DNA of 64,000 nt from Planctomycetota bacterium (GCA_021776785.1 JAJFFF010000052.1:124001-188000), one strand, 5' to 3'; positions 32,101 to 41,373 are shown, numbered from the stretch's first letter. Program-made: numbers and translations. Notes: generated by a model from the letters alone, not told the origin.

Positions 32101-34374
32101 GTGAATATTCACGTTATCGGCGGCGGCCCGGGTGGGGTCTATTTCTCCATCCTCCGCATGCGCCGCGACCCTTCCACAGAGATTCACGTCTACGAGCGCA
32201 ACGCGCGCGACGACACCTTTGGATGGGGCGTCGTGTTTTCCGAAGCGACGCTCGAGAATCTGCTCGAAGCGGATCCGCCGACGCTCGACGAGATCACGCG
32301 CGAGTACGCTACGTGGGACGAAGTCGACATTCACTACAAGGGTGAAGTCGTGCGGTCGGGAGGCCACGGTTTTTGCGGCATCGAGCGCAAGCGCCTCTTG
32401 CAGCTCCTCTACAACCGCGCCGAAGCGCTCGGCGTGCACTTACACTTCGGGGAAGAGGTCACCGATTTTGAGGCACACCGCTCCGCCGATCTGTTGATCG
32501 GTGCGGATGGCGTCAACAGTACGTTGCGCGAGGAGTACGCGGACCGCTTCAAGCCTTCGCTCACCTACGGCCGTGCGAAGTTCATCTGGTTCGGCACGAC
32601 GTGTAAGTTCGAGGCGTTCACATTTTGGTGCGCTGAAAACGAGCACGGCTTTTTTACCGTGCACGCATACCAATACAACGACGAGAAGAGCACGTTCATC
32701 GTCGAGACCGACGAGGAGACGTGGCGCAACGCGAGCCTGGACGGAAGCACCGAACACGCCGTGCGTTACTTCGAGGAGCTGTTCAAGGACAAGCTCGGTG
32801 GGCATCCGTTGCTCACGAACAAGTCCGAGTGGATCAACTTCCGCCGCGTCAAAAACGAGCACTGGTATTTCGACAATGTCGTTTTGGTCGGTGACGCCGC
32901 GAGCACGGCGCATTTCTCGATCGGTTCCGGCACCAAGCTGGCGATGGAGGATGCGATCTGTCTCGACTGGGCGCTCGGCGAAGCGTCCTCGCAGGCCGAA
33001 GCGCTTGCGTGGTATCAGGAAGAGCGCATGTGGTTTACCGATCGCTTGCAGCTCATGGCCGAGGAGAGCCGAGTCTGGTACGAGGAGGTCAAGCGCCGCC
33101 GGCATCTCGACCCAAAGCAATTCGCGTACGCGATGATGACGCGCAACAAGCGCCTTGGGCACGACCAGCTCTATGTGCGCGACGAGGGCTACATCGAAGG
33201 CGTGAACGCTTGGTTTGCCGAGCGCGCGGGCGTGGGCCATCTCGACCCGGCGCCGCCGCCGATGTTTACGCCGTTCAAGATCGGCCCGCTCGAAGTTAAG
33301 AACCGCGTCGTCGTTTCGCCGATGTGTATGTACAGCGCGGACGACGGCACCGTGAACGACTGGCATCTCGTGCATCTCGGCAGCCGCGCGATTGGCGGCG
33401 CGGGGCTCGTGCTCACCGAGATGACGGACGTTTCGCGCGACGGCCGAATCACGCCGGGGTGTGCGGGCATGTACAAGCCGGAACACATCCCCGCGTGGAA
33501 ACGCATCGTGGACTTTGTGCACCGGTGGAGCGACGCCAAGATCGGCATGCAGATCGCGCACGCCGGGCGCAAGGGCGCGACCAAGCTGATGTGGGACGGG
33601 ATCGACCACCCGCTCGACGAGGGCGAGTGGCCGATCGTGGCGCCGTCGCCGCTGCCGTATCGTCCGCACAGCCAGGTGCCGCATGCGTTGGATCGCGCGG
33701 GGATGGATGCGATCCGCGACGACTTCGTACGCGCCGCCACGATGGCGGGCGAGGCCGGCTTTGATCTGATCGAAGTGCACATGGCGCACGGCTACCTGCT
33801 CGGAACGTTCCTGTCGCCGCTGACGAACCTGCGCGAAGACGAGTACGGCGGCGCGATCGAGAGCCGGATGCGTTTCCCGATGGAAGTGTTTGCGGCCGTG
33901 CGGGCGGCGTGGAGCGGCGCGATGTCGGTGCGGGTGAGCGCCATCGACTGGCACGAAGACGGCCAAACGATTGAGGACTCCATCGTGCTCGCGCGCGCTC
34001 TAAAAGCCGCGGGCTGCGACATCATCGACGTGTCTTCGGGGCACACCGACTTGAGCGAAGAGGCCGAGTATCGACGCTGCTATCAAGTTCCGTTCTCGGA
34101 GCAGATTCGGTTCGAGGCCGACATCGCCACGATCACGGTCGGTGCCATCTCGCGCCACGGCGAGATCAACGCGATCTTGGCGAGCGGGTGCGCCGACCTT
34201 TGCGCGCTGGCGCGTCCGCATCTTTTCAATCCGTACTTCGCACTGCATGCCGCGGCGGAGCAGCAACAGTCGGCGCGCTGGCCCGATCAGTACGGTCCGG
34301 CCCAACCGCTGCCGCGCGAGAAGCTGCGCTGGTTCGAGCGCGACAAAAAGAAAAAGCGCCGTCGCGTTCTCTAG
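32101..34374 (+). CDS. Bifunctional anthraniloyl-CoA monooxygenase / salicylyl-CoA 5-hydroxylase-like flavoenzyme
   Basis: A 757-residue natural fusion. Residues 1-385 are a class A FAD monooxygenase: VIGGGPGGVYFSILRMRR at the N-terminus, IGADGVNSTLR, and VLVGDAASTAHFSIGSGTKLAMEDA. Residues 388-750 are an old-yellow-enzyme-type FMN reductase: MFTPFKIGPLEVKNRVVVSPMCMYSA, IQIAHAGRK-like QIAHAGRKG, GFDLIEVHMAHGYLLGTFLSP, and IDVSSGH. This pair is known from 2-aminobenzoyl-CoA monooxygenase/reductase, which dearomatises anthraniloyl-CoA after CoA activation. The CoA ligase and later enzymes are not nearby, so the substrate remains inferred. The end has a run of Lys/Arg. Confidence 0.88.
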   Translation: MNIHVIGGGPGGVYFSILRMRRDPSTEIHVYERNARDDTFGWGVVFSEATLENLLEADPPTLDEITREYATWDEVDIHYKGEVVRSGGHGFCGIERKRLLQLLYNRAEALGVHLHFGEEVTDFEAHRSADLLIGADGVNSTLREEYADRFKPSLTYGRAKFIWFGTTCKFEAFTFWCAENEHGFFTVHAYQYNDEKSTFIVETDEETWRNASLDGSTEHAVRYFEELFKDKLGGHPLLTNKSEWINFRRVKNEHWYFDNVVLVGDAASTAHFSIGSGTKLAMEDAICLDWALGEASSQAEALAWYQEERMWFTDRLQLMAEESRVWYEEVKRRRHLDPKQFAYAMMTRNKRLGHDQLYVRDEGYIEGVNAWFAERAGVGHLDPAPPPMFTPFKIGPLEVKNRVVVSPMCMYSADDGTVNDWHLVHLGSRAIGGAGLVLTEMTDVSRDGRITPGCAGMYKPEHIPAWKRIVDFVHRWSDAKIGMQIAHAGRKGATKLMWDGIDHPLDEGEWPIVAPSPLPYRPHSQVPHALDRAGMDAIRDDFVRAATMAGEAGFDLIEVHMAHGYLLGTFLSPLTNLREDEYGGAIESRMRFPMEVFAAVRAAWSGAMSVRVSAIDWHEDGQTIEDSIVLARALKAAGCDIIDVSSGHTDLSEEAEYRRCYQVPFSEQIRFEADIATITVGAISRHGEINAILASGCADLCALARPHLFNPYFALHAAAEQQQSARWPDQYGPAQPLPREKLRWFERDKKKKRRRVL

Positions 34375-34419
34375 GCTCTGCTTGAGAAAAGGCCGTGGCA
34401 CCGAGAGGCCAGAGCCTAG
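34371..34419. terminator. Symmetrical hairpin between convergent genes, containing both stop codons
   Basis: CTAGGCTCTG at 34371-34380 is perfectly complementary to CAGAGCCTAG at 34410-34419, with an inner GGCC pairing possibility. The TAG of the monooxygenase gene and the TAG of the convergent pseudo-protease gene both lie in the arms. There is no T-tract, so bidirectional termination is only a suggestion. Confidence 0.45.
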
Positions 34420-36002
34420 CGCCCACACAGCGTCACGGTTTTTGTGATCGTTTGGCCGTCGCGGAGAAACGAAAGATCCACAGCGTCATCCACGGTGTGT
34501 TCGTGCAGCGCGATCTGTAAGTCGTGCCGCGTGACGAGCTTTCGGCCCGCGAGTTTCACCAAAACGTCGCCCGCATTGAGTCCGGCGGTATGTGCCGGCG
34601 TCGCGTTGCCGCTGGGGCTCTTGCCACGCGTCGCTTCGACGAGGAGGCCCTTGCTGTGAACGCGCGACTTCACACCGAGATACGGGCGCGTGAAGTGGAT
34701 GCCGTTTTTCATGCGGGGCAGGAGCGGCGTGATCCGCGACATCGGAATGACAAACCCGAGGCCGGTGCTCTCGCCATACCGGGCATGATGTTTTTGCGTG
34801 CGGTACGAGTGTTTTTCGGTGTCGTCGATGTGCATGATCATGCCGATCAGACGACCGCGCGTATCGACGAGCGCGCCTCCCGCGTGCGCCACGCTGACGT
34901 GCGCGTCGGTGTGGATCGCATCGAATGCCGGATAGAGATCACGGAGCGCGCCGTGGCGCCCGATGATGCCGGCCGTGACCCGTTGCGGATGGCCGATCGC
35001 GATAGCGAACTGACCGCGGTTGGGTCGGGGCGCGATCGAAAGCGGCTTGCAATCTTTGGGCGTGTCCACTTTGAGCAATGCGAGTCGAAGGCGTGCGTCC
35101 CACGCGACAATCGTCGCTTCGGCTTGAGGCTTCGCGCCGAAACGAACGTGAATAGGCGTCGCCGCGCGCGCCGCCCCCGGTGTCACCAGCGACCGCGCAC
35201 TGCAAAGCACAAAACCCGGCGCGACCACGATGCCGGACCCGGGCGGCAAGCCTTTCGCAAACACACCGACGACTGCGTGTCGCGCGCGCGCGGCCGCCTC
35301 TTCGACGACCAGCGTGAGTGCGTCGGCGACTCCGGTGCCGAGCTTGCGCGCGCGCGTGTTCGGGATGGACTTGTATTTTTCGCGGACGCGTTCGTACGGC
35401 AACACAACCGTCTCGCCGTTGCGCTCGCGCAACGCGATCCCCACGAGGCCTCCCTTGAGGTCGAACAGCGGTGCGCCCTTGGTGCCGAGATTGAGGCGCG
35501 TGCTGGCGCGCATCGTGCCGTCTTTGGCGATCGAAGAGATCGTGCCCCAACTGGCGCTCGGGTCGCCGAAGCCGTCGTTGCCCCAGATCGCCCCGACCAA
35601 AACGACCGGTGTTCCCGGCAGCGTGGCGTCGGTTGTGATCGCACGCGCGGAACGCGGCGTGGGGCGGGGCCGCTCCAAGGGTTCTAGCAGCGCGAAGCCA
35701 ATCGCGTCCTTATGCTTGATCCGGACTTTCACCGGTCTGCTCCCGCCGGGATAGACCGCGAAAATTTCGCGCCGCCACTTCCGGTTCAAGGTCTCCTGTC
35801 CGGTGAGGATCGTTCCGGCGGCGTCGAGCACAACGCCGCTAAAGACCGACATCGTTCCGCGCGGGCCGCGTCCATCGGTCGCGTACATCGCGACGATCGT
35901 CGGGGACACGCGGCGGACCGTGCGTTGGAGTTCTTTCTCAAACGTGGTGAGTTCGCTCGCGAATGCGGTCGCCGCCAGAAGGAGAAAGGCGAGGGTTTTC
36001 AC
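34416..36002 (-). CDS. Catalytically dead double HtrA-like module with C-terminal PDZ domain
   Basis: A 528-residue exported protein (signal MKTLAFLLLAATAFASE). It contains two trypsin/HtrA-like domains at about 30-200 and 240-430, then a PDZ domain at about 435-525 (YLGVKSRVHSKGLLVEATRG, GLNAGDVLVKLAGRKLVTRHDLQIAL). All six triad positions are changed. In domain 1, His becomes E70 (ILTGQETL), Asp becomes G102 and Ser becomes K175 (GTKGAPL). In domain 2, His becomes R270, Asp becomes R306 and Ser becomes A374 (AHAGGALVD). The folds otherwise persist (LVGIAL, GLGFVIP). It overlaps the intact HtrA gene by a GTGA junction, so it may be a regulatory or scaffold partner. Confidence 0.83.
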   Translation of the reverse strand: MKTLAFLLLAATAFASELTTFEKELQRTVRRVSPTIVAMYATDGRGPRGTMSVFSGVVLDAAGTILTGQETLNRKWRREIFAVYPGGSRPVKVRIKHKDAIGFALLEPLERPRPTPRSARAITTDATLPGTPVVLVGAIWGNDGFGDPSASWGTISSIAKDGTMRASTRLNLGTKGAPLFDLKGGLVGIALRERNGETVVLPYERVREKYKSIPNTRARKLGTGVADALTLVVEEAAARARHAVVGVFAKGLPPGSGIVVAPGFVLCSARSLVTPGAARAATPIHVRFGAKPQAEATIVAWDARLRLALLKVDTPKDCKPLSIAPRPNRGQFAIAIGHPQRVTAGIIGRHGALRDLYPAFDAIHTDAHVSVAHAGGALVDTRGRLIGMIMHIDDTEKHSYRTQKHHARYGESTGLGFVIPMSRITPLLPRMKNGIHFTRPYLGVKSRVHSKGLLVEATRGKSPSGNATPAHTAGLNAGDVLVKLAGRKLVTRHDLQIALHEHTVDDAVDLSFLRDGQTITKTVTLCGR

Positions 36003-37336
36003 TCTTCGAGCCCCGCTTGCCGTCCCGCGTCGCAGAGCTCAACGACGCGTTCGATCGTCTCGCCACCGCGCGCCACTTTGACGACAACGAGTTCACCCGG
36101 TTCCAGCGTCTCCAGCGTGCTGCGGAGGCGCTTTAGGCTCGTGACCGTTTCGCCGTGGATCGCGAGTAACTCGTCGTGCTCTTGAAGGCCCGCGTCCGCT
36201 GCGCCGGTGCCGTCGAGAACGCGATCGACAAAAATCCCGCGCCCCGTCGAACGCCACCAGAAGCCGAGGTGCCCGTGCTCGCCCGCGCGCCGCGCACTCC
36301 GCTTCCCGAGAAGCGTGACCGGCGCCGCCGCGAGCTTTAAGCGCACGTTGCGGTTGCGTTTGCCCGTGCGCACTTGCAGGCGAATCACCGTCCCCTCCGG
36401 GAGCTTGCCGGCGATGTTGGCGAACTCCGCGGGGCTCGTGACCTTTTTGCCGTTCACTTTCAAAACGACGTCGCGACGCGCGAGTCCTTCTTTCTCCCCG
36501 GGCGATCCCGGGTCCACTCTGACGATGTAGGCGCCTTTGATGCGCGCGTCGAAACGAAGCCCGTGATAGCCGTAGGCGACATCACCTTTGTTCTTAATGA
36601 TCTCCCGCAAAAACGTCCGGATTTGATCGATCGGAATCGCGTACCCGACACCGGTCCCCTTGCGGTCCTTGCGAAAACGACCAAGGCCGTTGATCCCGAC
36701 TAAGTTGCCGAGCACATCAAAAAGCGGTCCGCCGCTGTTGCCCGGATTGATTTCGGCGTCGGTTTGAATCGCGTCGAGATAGAGGTAGCCGCGTTGGGAC
36801 GCCGCGCGCCCCTTCCCGGTGATGATGCCCATGGTCACGATCGGTTTGCCATCGCGCGCGTGGCCATATGGGTTGCCGACGGCGAACGCGACGCTGCCCG
36901 GTTTGAGCCGCGCCATCTGCCCTTTGCGCCAGTCGCTGTGCGCGAACTTTTTTTTGCCGTGTAGTTGCAGCACGGCGATGTCGCCCTTCTTGACGCCGGA
37001 TGCGGTGTCGCCAAACACGCTCGCGCGGTAGACGCCGTCATGGAGCGCGACGTCTAAGTAACCCGCGCCTTCGATGACGTGCACGTTCGTCAAAAAAAGC
37101 CCGCGCGATGAGATAACGACGCCACTCCCCATGCCCGCCAGCTTGAGCGCGACGCGGCCCGTGTTGATGTCAAGCTCCGCGCCGTAATTCGAAACGGCGC
37201 CCACCGTCGGCGTGACGCTCTCGATGAGTTCGGCGATGTCGGCTTGCAGCGCATCCACGCGCGCGATGGCATCTTCCCACTCGTCGGCGTGTGCCCCCAG
37301 TGCGCAACACAGCAAGACTCCAGCCACCAACCGCAT
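35999..37336 (-). CDS. HtrA/DegP-type periplasmic serine protease with two PDZ domains
   Basis: A 445-residue protein with a signal peptide (MRLVAGVLLCCALGAHA). The protease domain has a complete triad: H86 in LTNVHVIEG, D119 in KKGDIAVLQL and S201 in EINPGNSGGPLFD. PDZ1 is near 255-340 (GYHGLRFDARIKGAYIVRVDPGSPGEKEGL), and PDZ2 is near 355-440 (GHLGFWWRSTGRGIFVDRVLDGTGAADAGLQEHDEL). It should degrade or refold envelope proteins. AAGGTGGA lies upstream of the ATG. It is followed in a GTGA overlap by the dead double-HtrA paralogue, so both are made together. Confidence 0.92.
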   Translation of the reverse strand: MRLVAGVLLCCALGAHADEWEDAIARVDALQADIAELIESVTPTVGAVSNYGAELDINTGRVALKLAGMGSGVVISSRGLFLTNVHVIEGAGYLDVALHDGVYRASVFGDTASGVKKGDIAVLQLHGKKKFAHSDWRKGQMARLKPGSVAFAVGNPYGHARDGKPIVTMGIITGKGRAASQRGYLYLDAIQTDAEINPGNSGGPLFDVLGNLVGINGLGRFRKDRKGTGVGYAIPIDQIRTFLREIIKNKGDVAYGYHGLRFDARIKGAYIVRVDPGSPGEKEGLARRDVVLKVNGKKVTSPAEFANIAGKLPEGTVIRLQVRTGKRNRNVRLKLAAAPVTLLGKRSARRAGEHGHLGFWWRSTGRGIFVDRVLDGTGAADAGLQEHDELLAIHGETVTSLKRLRSTLETLEPGELVVVKVARGGETIERVVELCDAGRQAGLEE

Positions 37337-37370
37337 TCGTCCACCTTAACGCAAAGGCGCGCGCGGCGGG

Positions 37371-38261
37371 TTATGCGCCGGCGGTGAGCGCCATCACATG
37401 GGCGCGCGCCGACTCCGCCAACCCATCCAAGTCGTACCCACCCTCAAGCACGCTCAGACACGGCCAGCGCATCAGGTCTTTCGTCATCTGCGCGAAGTGC
37501 TCCGCTTCGACTTCCATCCCGCCGAGCGGGTCGCGGGTGTGCGCGTCGAAGCCCGCGGAGATCAACACGACATCGGGCGCCCGTTCCTCCAGCCACGGAA
37601 TGATCTCGTCTTGCACCAACGCGACGTACGCATCACCGCGTGTGCCGGCGGGGAGCGGCCGATTCAAGATGTTGCCCGCGCCGACTTCGGTCGCGCGGCC
37701 GGTGCCGGGGTAAAGCGGTGCCTGATGCACGCTCGCGTAGCCGACCGACGCGTCGTTAAAAAAGATGTCTTGGGTGCCGTTGCCGTGGTGGACGTCCCAG
37801 TCGAAAATCGCGACCCGGCGTCCGGCCGCCGCGAGCATGCGCGCCAAGATCGCCACGTTGTTAAACAGGCAAAACCCCATCGCGCGGCTCGGGGTGGCGT
37901 GATGCCCCGGGGGCCGAACGGCGGCGAAGCCATTGTCGACATGACCTTCTAACCAGGCCTCGCCCAGCGCCAACGCCGCCCCGGCCGCCCGCAGCGCCGC
38001 CTCCAGCGAGCCGGGCCCCACGACCGTGTCGTTGTCGAGCTGGCGTGCGCCATCCCGCAGCTGCCCGGCGATGTGGGGGGCGTGTGCGGGGTCGTGAGCT
38101 CGTGCGATCTCGTCGTAAGTCGCGTCTCTGGCAGGAATTCGAACCAAATCGAGGTCTTGGAGCGCGTCCAAGACAGCGCGCAGCCGCGCGGCGCGCTCGG
38201 GATGCCCGGGCCCTGTCTCGTGGTTGAAAAACAGGGAATCGGTGACCAGCGCCGTTTTCAC
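37371..38261 (-). CDS. Histone deacetylase / acetoin utilisation-family amidohydrolase
   Basis: A 296-residue zinc-dependent deacylase of the arginase/deacetylase fold. Landmarks are ETGPGHPERAARL near the start, VRPPGHHATPSRAMGFCLFNNVAILAR (tandem histidines), FDWDVHHGNGTQDIF (zinc Asp and His), and ISAGFDAHTRDPLGG (second zinc Asp), then EGGYDLDGLAESARAHV. All metal ligands are present. The start is GTG at 38261, supported by the TACGCT box just upstream and by the family start. A longer reading adds 60 residues without similarity. Bacterial members act on acetyl-polyamines or acetoin-pathway proteins, and the substrate is unknown here. Confidence 0.88.
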   Translation of the reverse strand: MKTALVTDSLFFNHETGPGHPERAARLRAVLDALQDLDLVRIPARDATYDEIARAHDPAHAPHIAGQLRDGARQLDNDTVVGPGSLEAALRAAGAALALGEAWLEGHVDNGFAAVRPPGHHATPSRAMGFCLFNNVAILARMLAAAGRRVAIFDWDVHHGNGTQDIFFNDASVGYASVHQAPLYPGTGRATEVGAGNILNRPLPAGTRGDAYVALVQDEIIPWLEERAPDVVLISAGFDAHTRDPLGGMEVEAEHFAQMTKDLMRWPCLSVLEGGYDLDGLAESARAHVMALTAGA

Positions 38262-38267
38262 AAAAGG

Positions 38268-38273
38268 AGCGTA
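38268..38273 (-). promoter_or_regulatory. -10 box of a leaderless promoter for the deacetylase-family gene
   Basis: On the minus strand TACGCT ends 6 bases before the GTG at 38261, and no Shine-Dalgarno sequence is present. This fixes the start of the deacetylase-family gene. Confidence 0.45.
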
Positions 38274-38398
38274 CCCGGCCCTTTCGTCACAGGAAACGCC
38301 GGGGTGGCGTCTTGATTGCGAATAACCGATCTTGGGGGATGGCGCATTGGCCCGCCCCGGGGACAATGCACAGCCAAACTTAGCGGCTAGGAGAGAAG

Positions 38399-40996
38399 AT
38401 GAACCGGATAGCGTTATGGGGAGCGTTTTTGACGCTCTCAACCCTCGTATCGGCGCAGGAAGCGCCGATTACGCCCTGGACCAAGGTCAACAAGGGCATG
38501 GATGTGATCCAAAAGGGATTTTGGAGCACGATCGAAGACAAGAAACACACGAAGTTCTGGGTCGAGATTCCGCGCTCCCAGATCAACAAGCCGTTCCTGC
38601 TCGCCACCAGCATCAGCGGCGGCATGTCGCAGCGCGGCTGGCAGTGGAACGACTGGCTGCTCGTCTGGCAAGTTCACGGGAAGCGTCTTGTGCTCTTGGA
38701 GCGCGAAGTCGGCATCGTGGTCAGCAAGGGCGACTCCGCCAAGAAGCAAGCCATCAACGACACGTTTTCGCGCGATCGCTTGATCACGACCTATCCGATT
38801 CGTTCGATGGGTCCGAGCGGCGGCTACGTGATTGATGGTCGTTCGTTCTTTGCGTCCGGCGCGCCGACGTTTTTCGGCGGTGTAGGCCGCGCGAAGGATG
38901 TGGGGCTCGCCAGCTTCACCGGAACCAAGTCGTTCCCCGGCAACCTTGAGATCCGCTTGAAGATGCCGCGCGCCGGCAGCGGCAAGTACATCCAACTGAG
39001 CTATTCGATTAGCGGCCTCACGTCGCGCGGCTACAAGCCTCGCGTCGCCGACGACCGGATCGGTTACTTCGGTACGACGCTTAAGGACTTCAGCGACGAC
39101 AACAAAGACGAGAAGCGCTACGTGCGCTACATCAACCGTTGGAAGTTGTTGCCGCAAAAGAGCGCGAAGATCGGCAAAGACGAGCTCGTCTCGCCGCAAG
39201 AGCCGATCATTTTCTACATCGAAAAGACCGTTCCGATGCACCTGCGTCGTGCGGTGCGCGAAGGCATCCTCGAATGGAACAAGGCGTTCGAGAAGTGCGG
39301 CTTCTACAACGCGGTCGAGGTGCGGCAGCAGACCGAAACCCAGTTCCAAAACCTCGACCCCGAAGACATCCGCTACAACTTCTTCCGCTGGATCTACTCT
39401 GAGCGCGCGTTTGCGATGGGCCCGAGCCGCGTCGATCCGCGCACCGGCGAAATCTTGGACGCCGACATCATCTTTGATGACGAGTACGTCCGCTACACGC
39501 TCAAAGAATACCGAATGGAGCTCAAGCAGATCCCCGTCGGCATGATTGGGCGTCGCGACGTTGAGATCTTAAAAAATCACCCGTTCGCGCGCTTGGGGAT
39601 CATCGCCGCGCCGGACGAATTTGCTCATTCGGTTCCCGCGGACGCGGCTCGCCCCAACTGGAAACCGGGCACGAACCGCGCGTTTTGCAGTATCGGACAG
39701 GGCGTGCGCCATCAGCTCGGCTGCTGCGCACTGCACTTCAAGACGGCGCCCGAGAGCGACGGAGAAATTCCGCGAGAGCTCCTACAGCAGTTCGTCAAAG
39801 ACACGGTGATGCACGAGGTCGGCCACACGCTCGGCCTGCGTCACAACTTCAAGGCGTCGAAGTTCCGCACGCTTTCTGAAATCAACTCCGCCGAGAAGCC
39901 GGGCGATATTGCCGGCTCGGTGATGGACTACAACCCGCTCATCGTGGCGCCGGAAGGCAAGCCGCAGGGCAACTACGCGATGACCACGATCGGCCCGTAC
40001 GACTACTGGGCGATCGAGTACGGCTACACGACCGACGAGAAAGTGCTAGCGACCGTCGGCGACCGCGTGGCCGAAAAGGGTCTCGATTTCGCGACCGACG
40101 AAGACACGTGGTCGGACGATCCGTACGTGGCGCGTTGGGACATGAGTTCGGATCCGCTCGAGTTTGCCAAGGAACGTGTTGCGCTGATGAAGCGTCTGCG
40201 CAAGAACTTGGAAGCGCGCGCCGTCGACAAGGGCGAGCGTTACAACCGCTTGCGCCGCGCGATGAACCTACAGTTGTGGGAGGGTCGCAACGCCGCTGGC
40301 ATCGCCACCCGTTTCATCGGCGGCGAACAGCTGCACCGCGATCACCGCGGCGACAAAAACGCGCGCGATCCGCTCGTGCCGGTGGACGCCGCCAAGCAGC
40401 GCGCCGCGCTCGAGTTCGTGTGCGAAGAGATTTTGAGCGGTCGTTACTTCGAGTTCGATCCGGCACTGATCCGCAAGCTCGCGCCGGATTTTTGGGGCGA
40501 CGACTTCTTGTCGCTTCTGATCAACGGACACGGGTTCTCGTATTTGGACGCGGTCCGCAATGTTCAGGCACAGGCGTTGTTCTCGCTGACGGCGAGCTCG
40601 CGTCTCGGCCGTGTTCTCGACGCGCGTTACAAGGTGGCCGGCGATGCGGATCTCTTGACCGCGCCGGAAATCTTTGACGCGTTGGAGAAAACGATCTTTG
40701 GCGGCGCCGCCGAAGCGGTGAAGCGTGCGGATGCGACCAACCGCAACCCGGCCATCGACGACATGAAGCGCAACCTGCAGCGCGAGTATGTTTCGCACCT
40801 CATCTTCATGCTGCTCGAGGGTGAGATGTATTACCCCGCGCAGATCCAGACGTTGGTGCGTCACTACGTGAAGCGCCTCGCGGACTCGACGGGCACGCTG
40901 TCGATTGCCGCGCAGGATACGTACACCAAGGCGCACTTCGAAGAGTGCGCGACGCGCCTCAAGAAGGCGTTGGAAGCGTCTTACCGCCTCCGCTAA
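38399..40996 (+). CDS. Secreted zinc-dependent metalloprotease (DUF4953/DUF5117-type)
   Basis: An 865-residue exported protein with a signal peptide (MNRIALWGAFLTLSTLVSAQ). The catalytic motif is H472EVGHTLGLRH482, i.e. HExxHxxGxxH, as in metzincins, followed by a methionine-turn candidate SVMDY. The N-terminal third is beta-rich (FWVEIPRSQINKPFLLATSISGG). The middle has RRAVREGILEWNKAFEKCGF, and the C-terminal helical domain contains LEGEMYYPAQIQTLVRHYVKRL. This is the pattern of the DUF5117-DUF4953 zinc-dependent metalloproteases. AGGAGA precedes the ATG. It overlaps the convergent VOC gene by 4 bases. The substrate is unknown. Confidence 0.88.
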   Translation: MNRIALWGAFLTLSTLVSAQEAPITPWTKVNKGMDVIQKGFWSTIEDKKHTKFWVEIPRSQINKPFLLATSISGGMSQRGWQWNDWLLVWQVHGKRLVLLEREVGIVVSKGDSAKKQAINDTFSRDRLITTYPIRSMGPSGGYVIDGRSFFASGAPTFFGGVGRAKDVGLASFTGTKSFPGNLEIRLKMPRAGSGKYIQLSYSISGLTSRGYKPRVADDRIGYFGTTLKDFSDDNKDEKRYVRYINRWKLLPQKSAKIGKDELVSPQEPIIFYIEKTVPMHLRRAVREGILEWNKAFEKCGFYNAVEVRQQTETQFQNLDPEDIRYNFFRWIYSERAFAMGPSRVDPRTGEILDADIIFDDEYVRYTLKEYRMELKQIPVGMIGRRDVEILKNHPFARLGIIAAPDEFAHSVPADAARPNWKPGTNRAFCSIGQGVRHQLGCCALHFKTAPESDGEIPRELLQQFVKDTVMHEVGHTLGLRHNFKASKFRTLSEINSAEKPGDIAGSVMDYNPLIVAPEGKPQGNYAMTTIGPYDYWAIEYGYTTDEKVLATVGDRVAEKGLDFATDEDTWSDDPYVARWDMSSDPLEFAKERVALMKRLRKNLEARAVDKGERYNRLRRAMNLQLWEGRNAAGIATRFIGGEQLHRDHRGDKNARDPLVPVDAAKQRAALEFVCEEILSGRYFEFDPALIRKLAPDFWGDDFLSLLINGHGFSYLDAVRNVQAQALFSLTASSRLGRVLDARYKVAGDADLLTAPEIFDALEKTIFGGAAEAVKRADATNRNPAIDDMKRNLQREYVSHLIFMLLEGEMYYPAQIQTLVRHYVKRLADSTGTLSIAAQDTYTKAHFEECATRLKKALEASYRLR

Positions 40997-41358
40997 TCCG
41001 CAGAGAAAAACATCACCGCCACCGGGGTCCCGTCGGGATCCCGGAGGCGGATGATGCGCGGCCCCCACGACGTGGCGACGGCCGGTTCGAGAGGGAGCGC
41101 GGCGGCTTTGCGAAACGCGGCCTCGTCCGGCGGCCGCACGCTGATCCAAACCCTTCCGTTGGGTGAGCCCAGCGCGAACGGTTCTTTTTCAGCGCGGTTG
41201 TCCAAGATTTCAATGGGCAGCCCGTAAAGCACAAATCGTGCGCCGCGGGCGCCGGTCCGGCCCCACGACGGGCCGGGTACGCCGCCCAAACCGGGCCCAT
41301 AAAACGCGCACATCGCGTCGAAGCGGTCGGTGATCAGCGCGACGTTGCTGCTATCCAC
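40993..41358 (-). CDS. VOC-superfamily protein (glyoxalase/dioxygenase-like)
   Basis: A 121-residue single vicinal-oxygen-chelate domain. Recognisable parts are VALITDRFDAMCAFYGPGLG, ARFVLYGLPIEILDNRAEKEPFALG, WISVRPPDEAAFRKAAAL and the terminal IIRLRDPDGTPVAVMFF. VOC members usually act as dimers or bleomycin-resistance-like binders; the first metal histidine is not evident. The GTG at 41358 is used because a TACGCT box sits 9 bases upstream. It diverges from the repeat protein gene at 41385, with just 26 bases between start codons, and converges on the metalloprotease gene. Confidence 0.78.
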   Translation of the reverse strand: MDSSNVALITDRFDAMCAFYGPGLGGVPGPSWGRTGARGARFVLYGLPIEILDNRAEKEPFALGSPNGRVWISVRPPDEAAFRKAAALPLEPAVATSWGPRIIRLRDPDGTPVAVMFFSAD

Positions 41359-41367
41359 GTTGCCGTA

Positions 41368-41373
41368 AGCGTA
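41368..41373 (-). promoter_or_regulatory. -10 box of a leaderless promoter for the VOC gene
   Basis: On the minus strand TACGCT ends 9 bases before the GTG at 41358. It overlaps the plus-strand box at 41372-41377. Confidence 0.45.

Noticed and set aside
32440-33966. 508-codon frame opposite the monooxygenase gene
   Set aside because: The encoded protein is rich in Arg, His and Val typical of antisense GC-rich frames, while the plus strand has complete FAD and OYE motifs.
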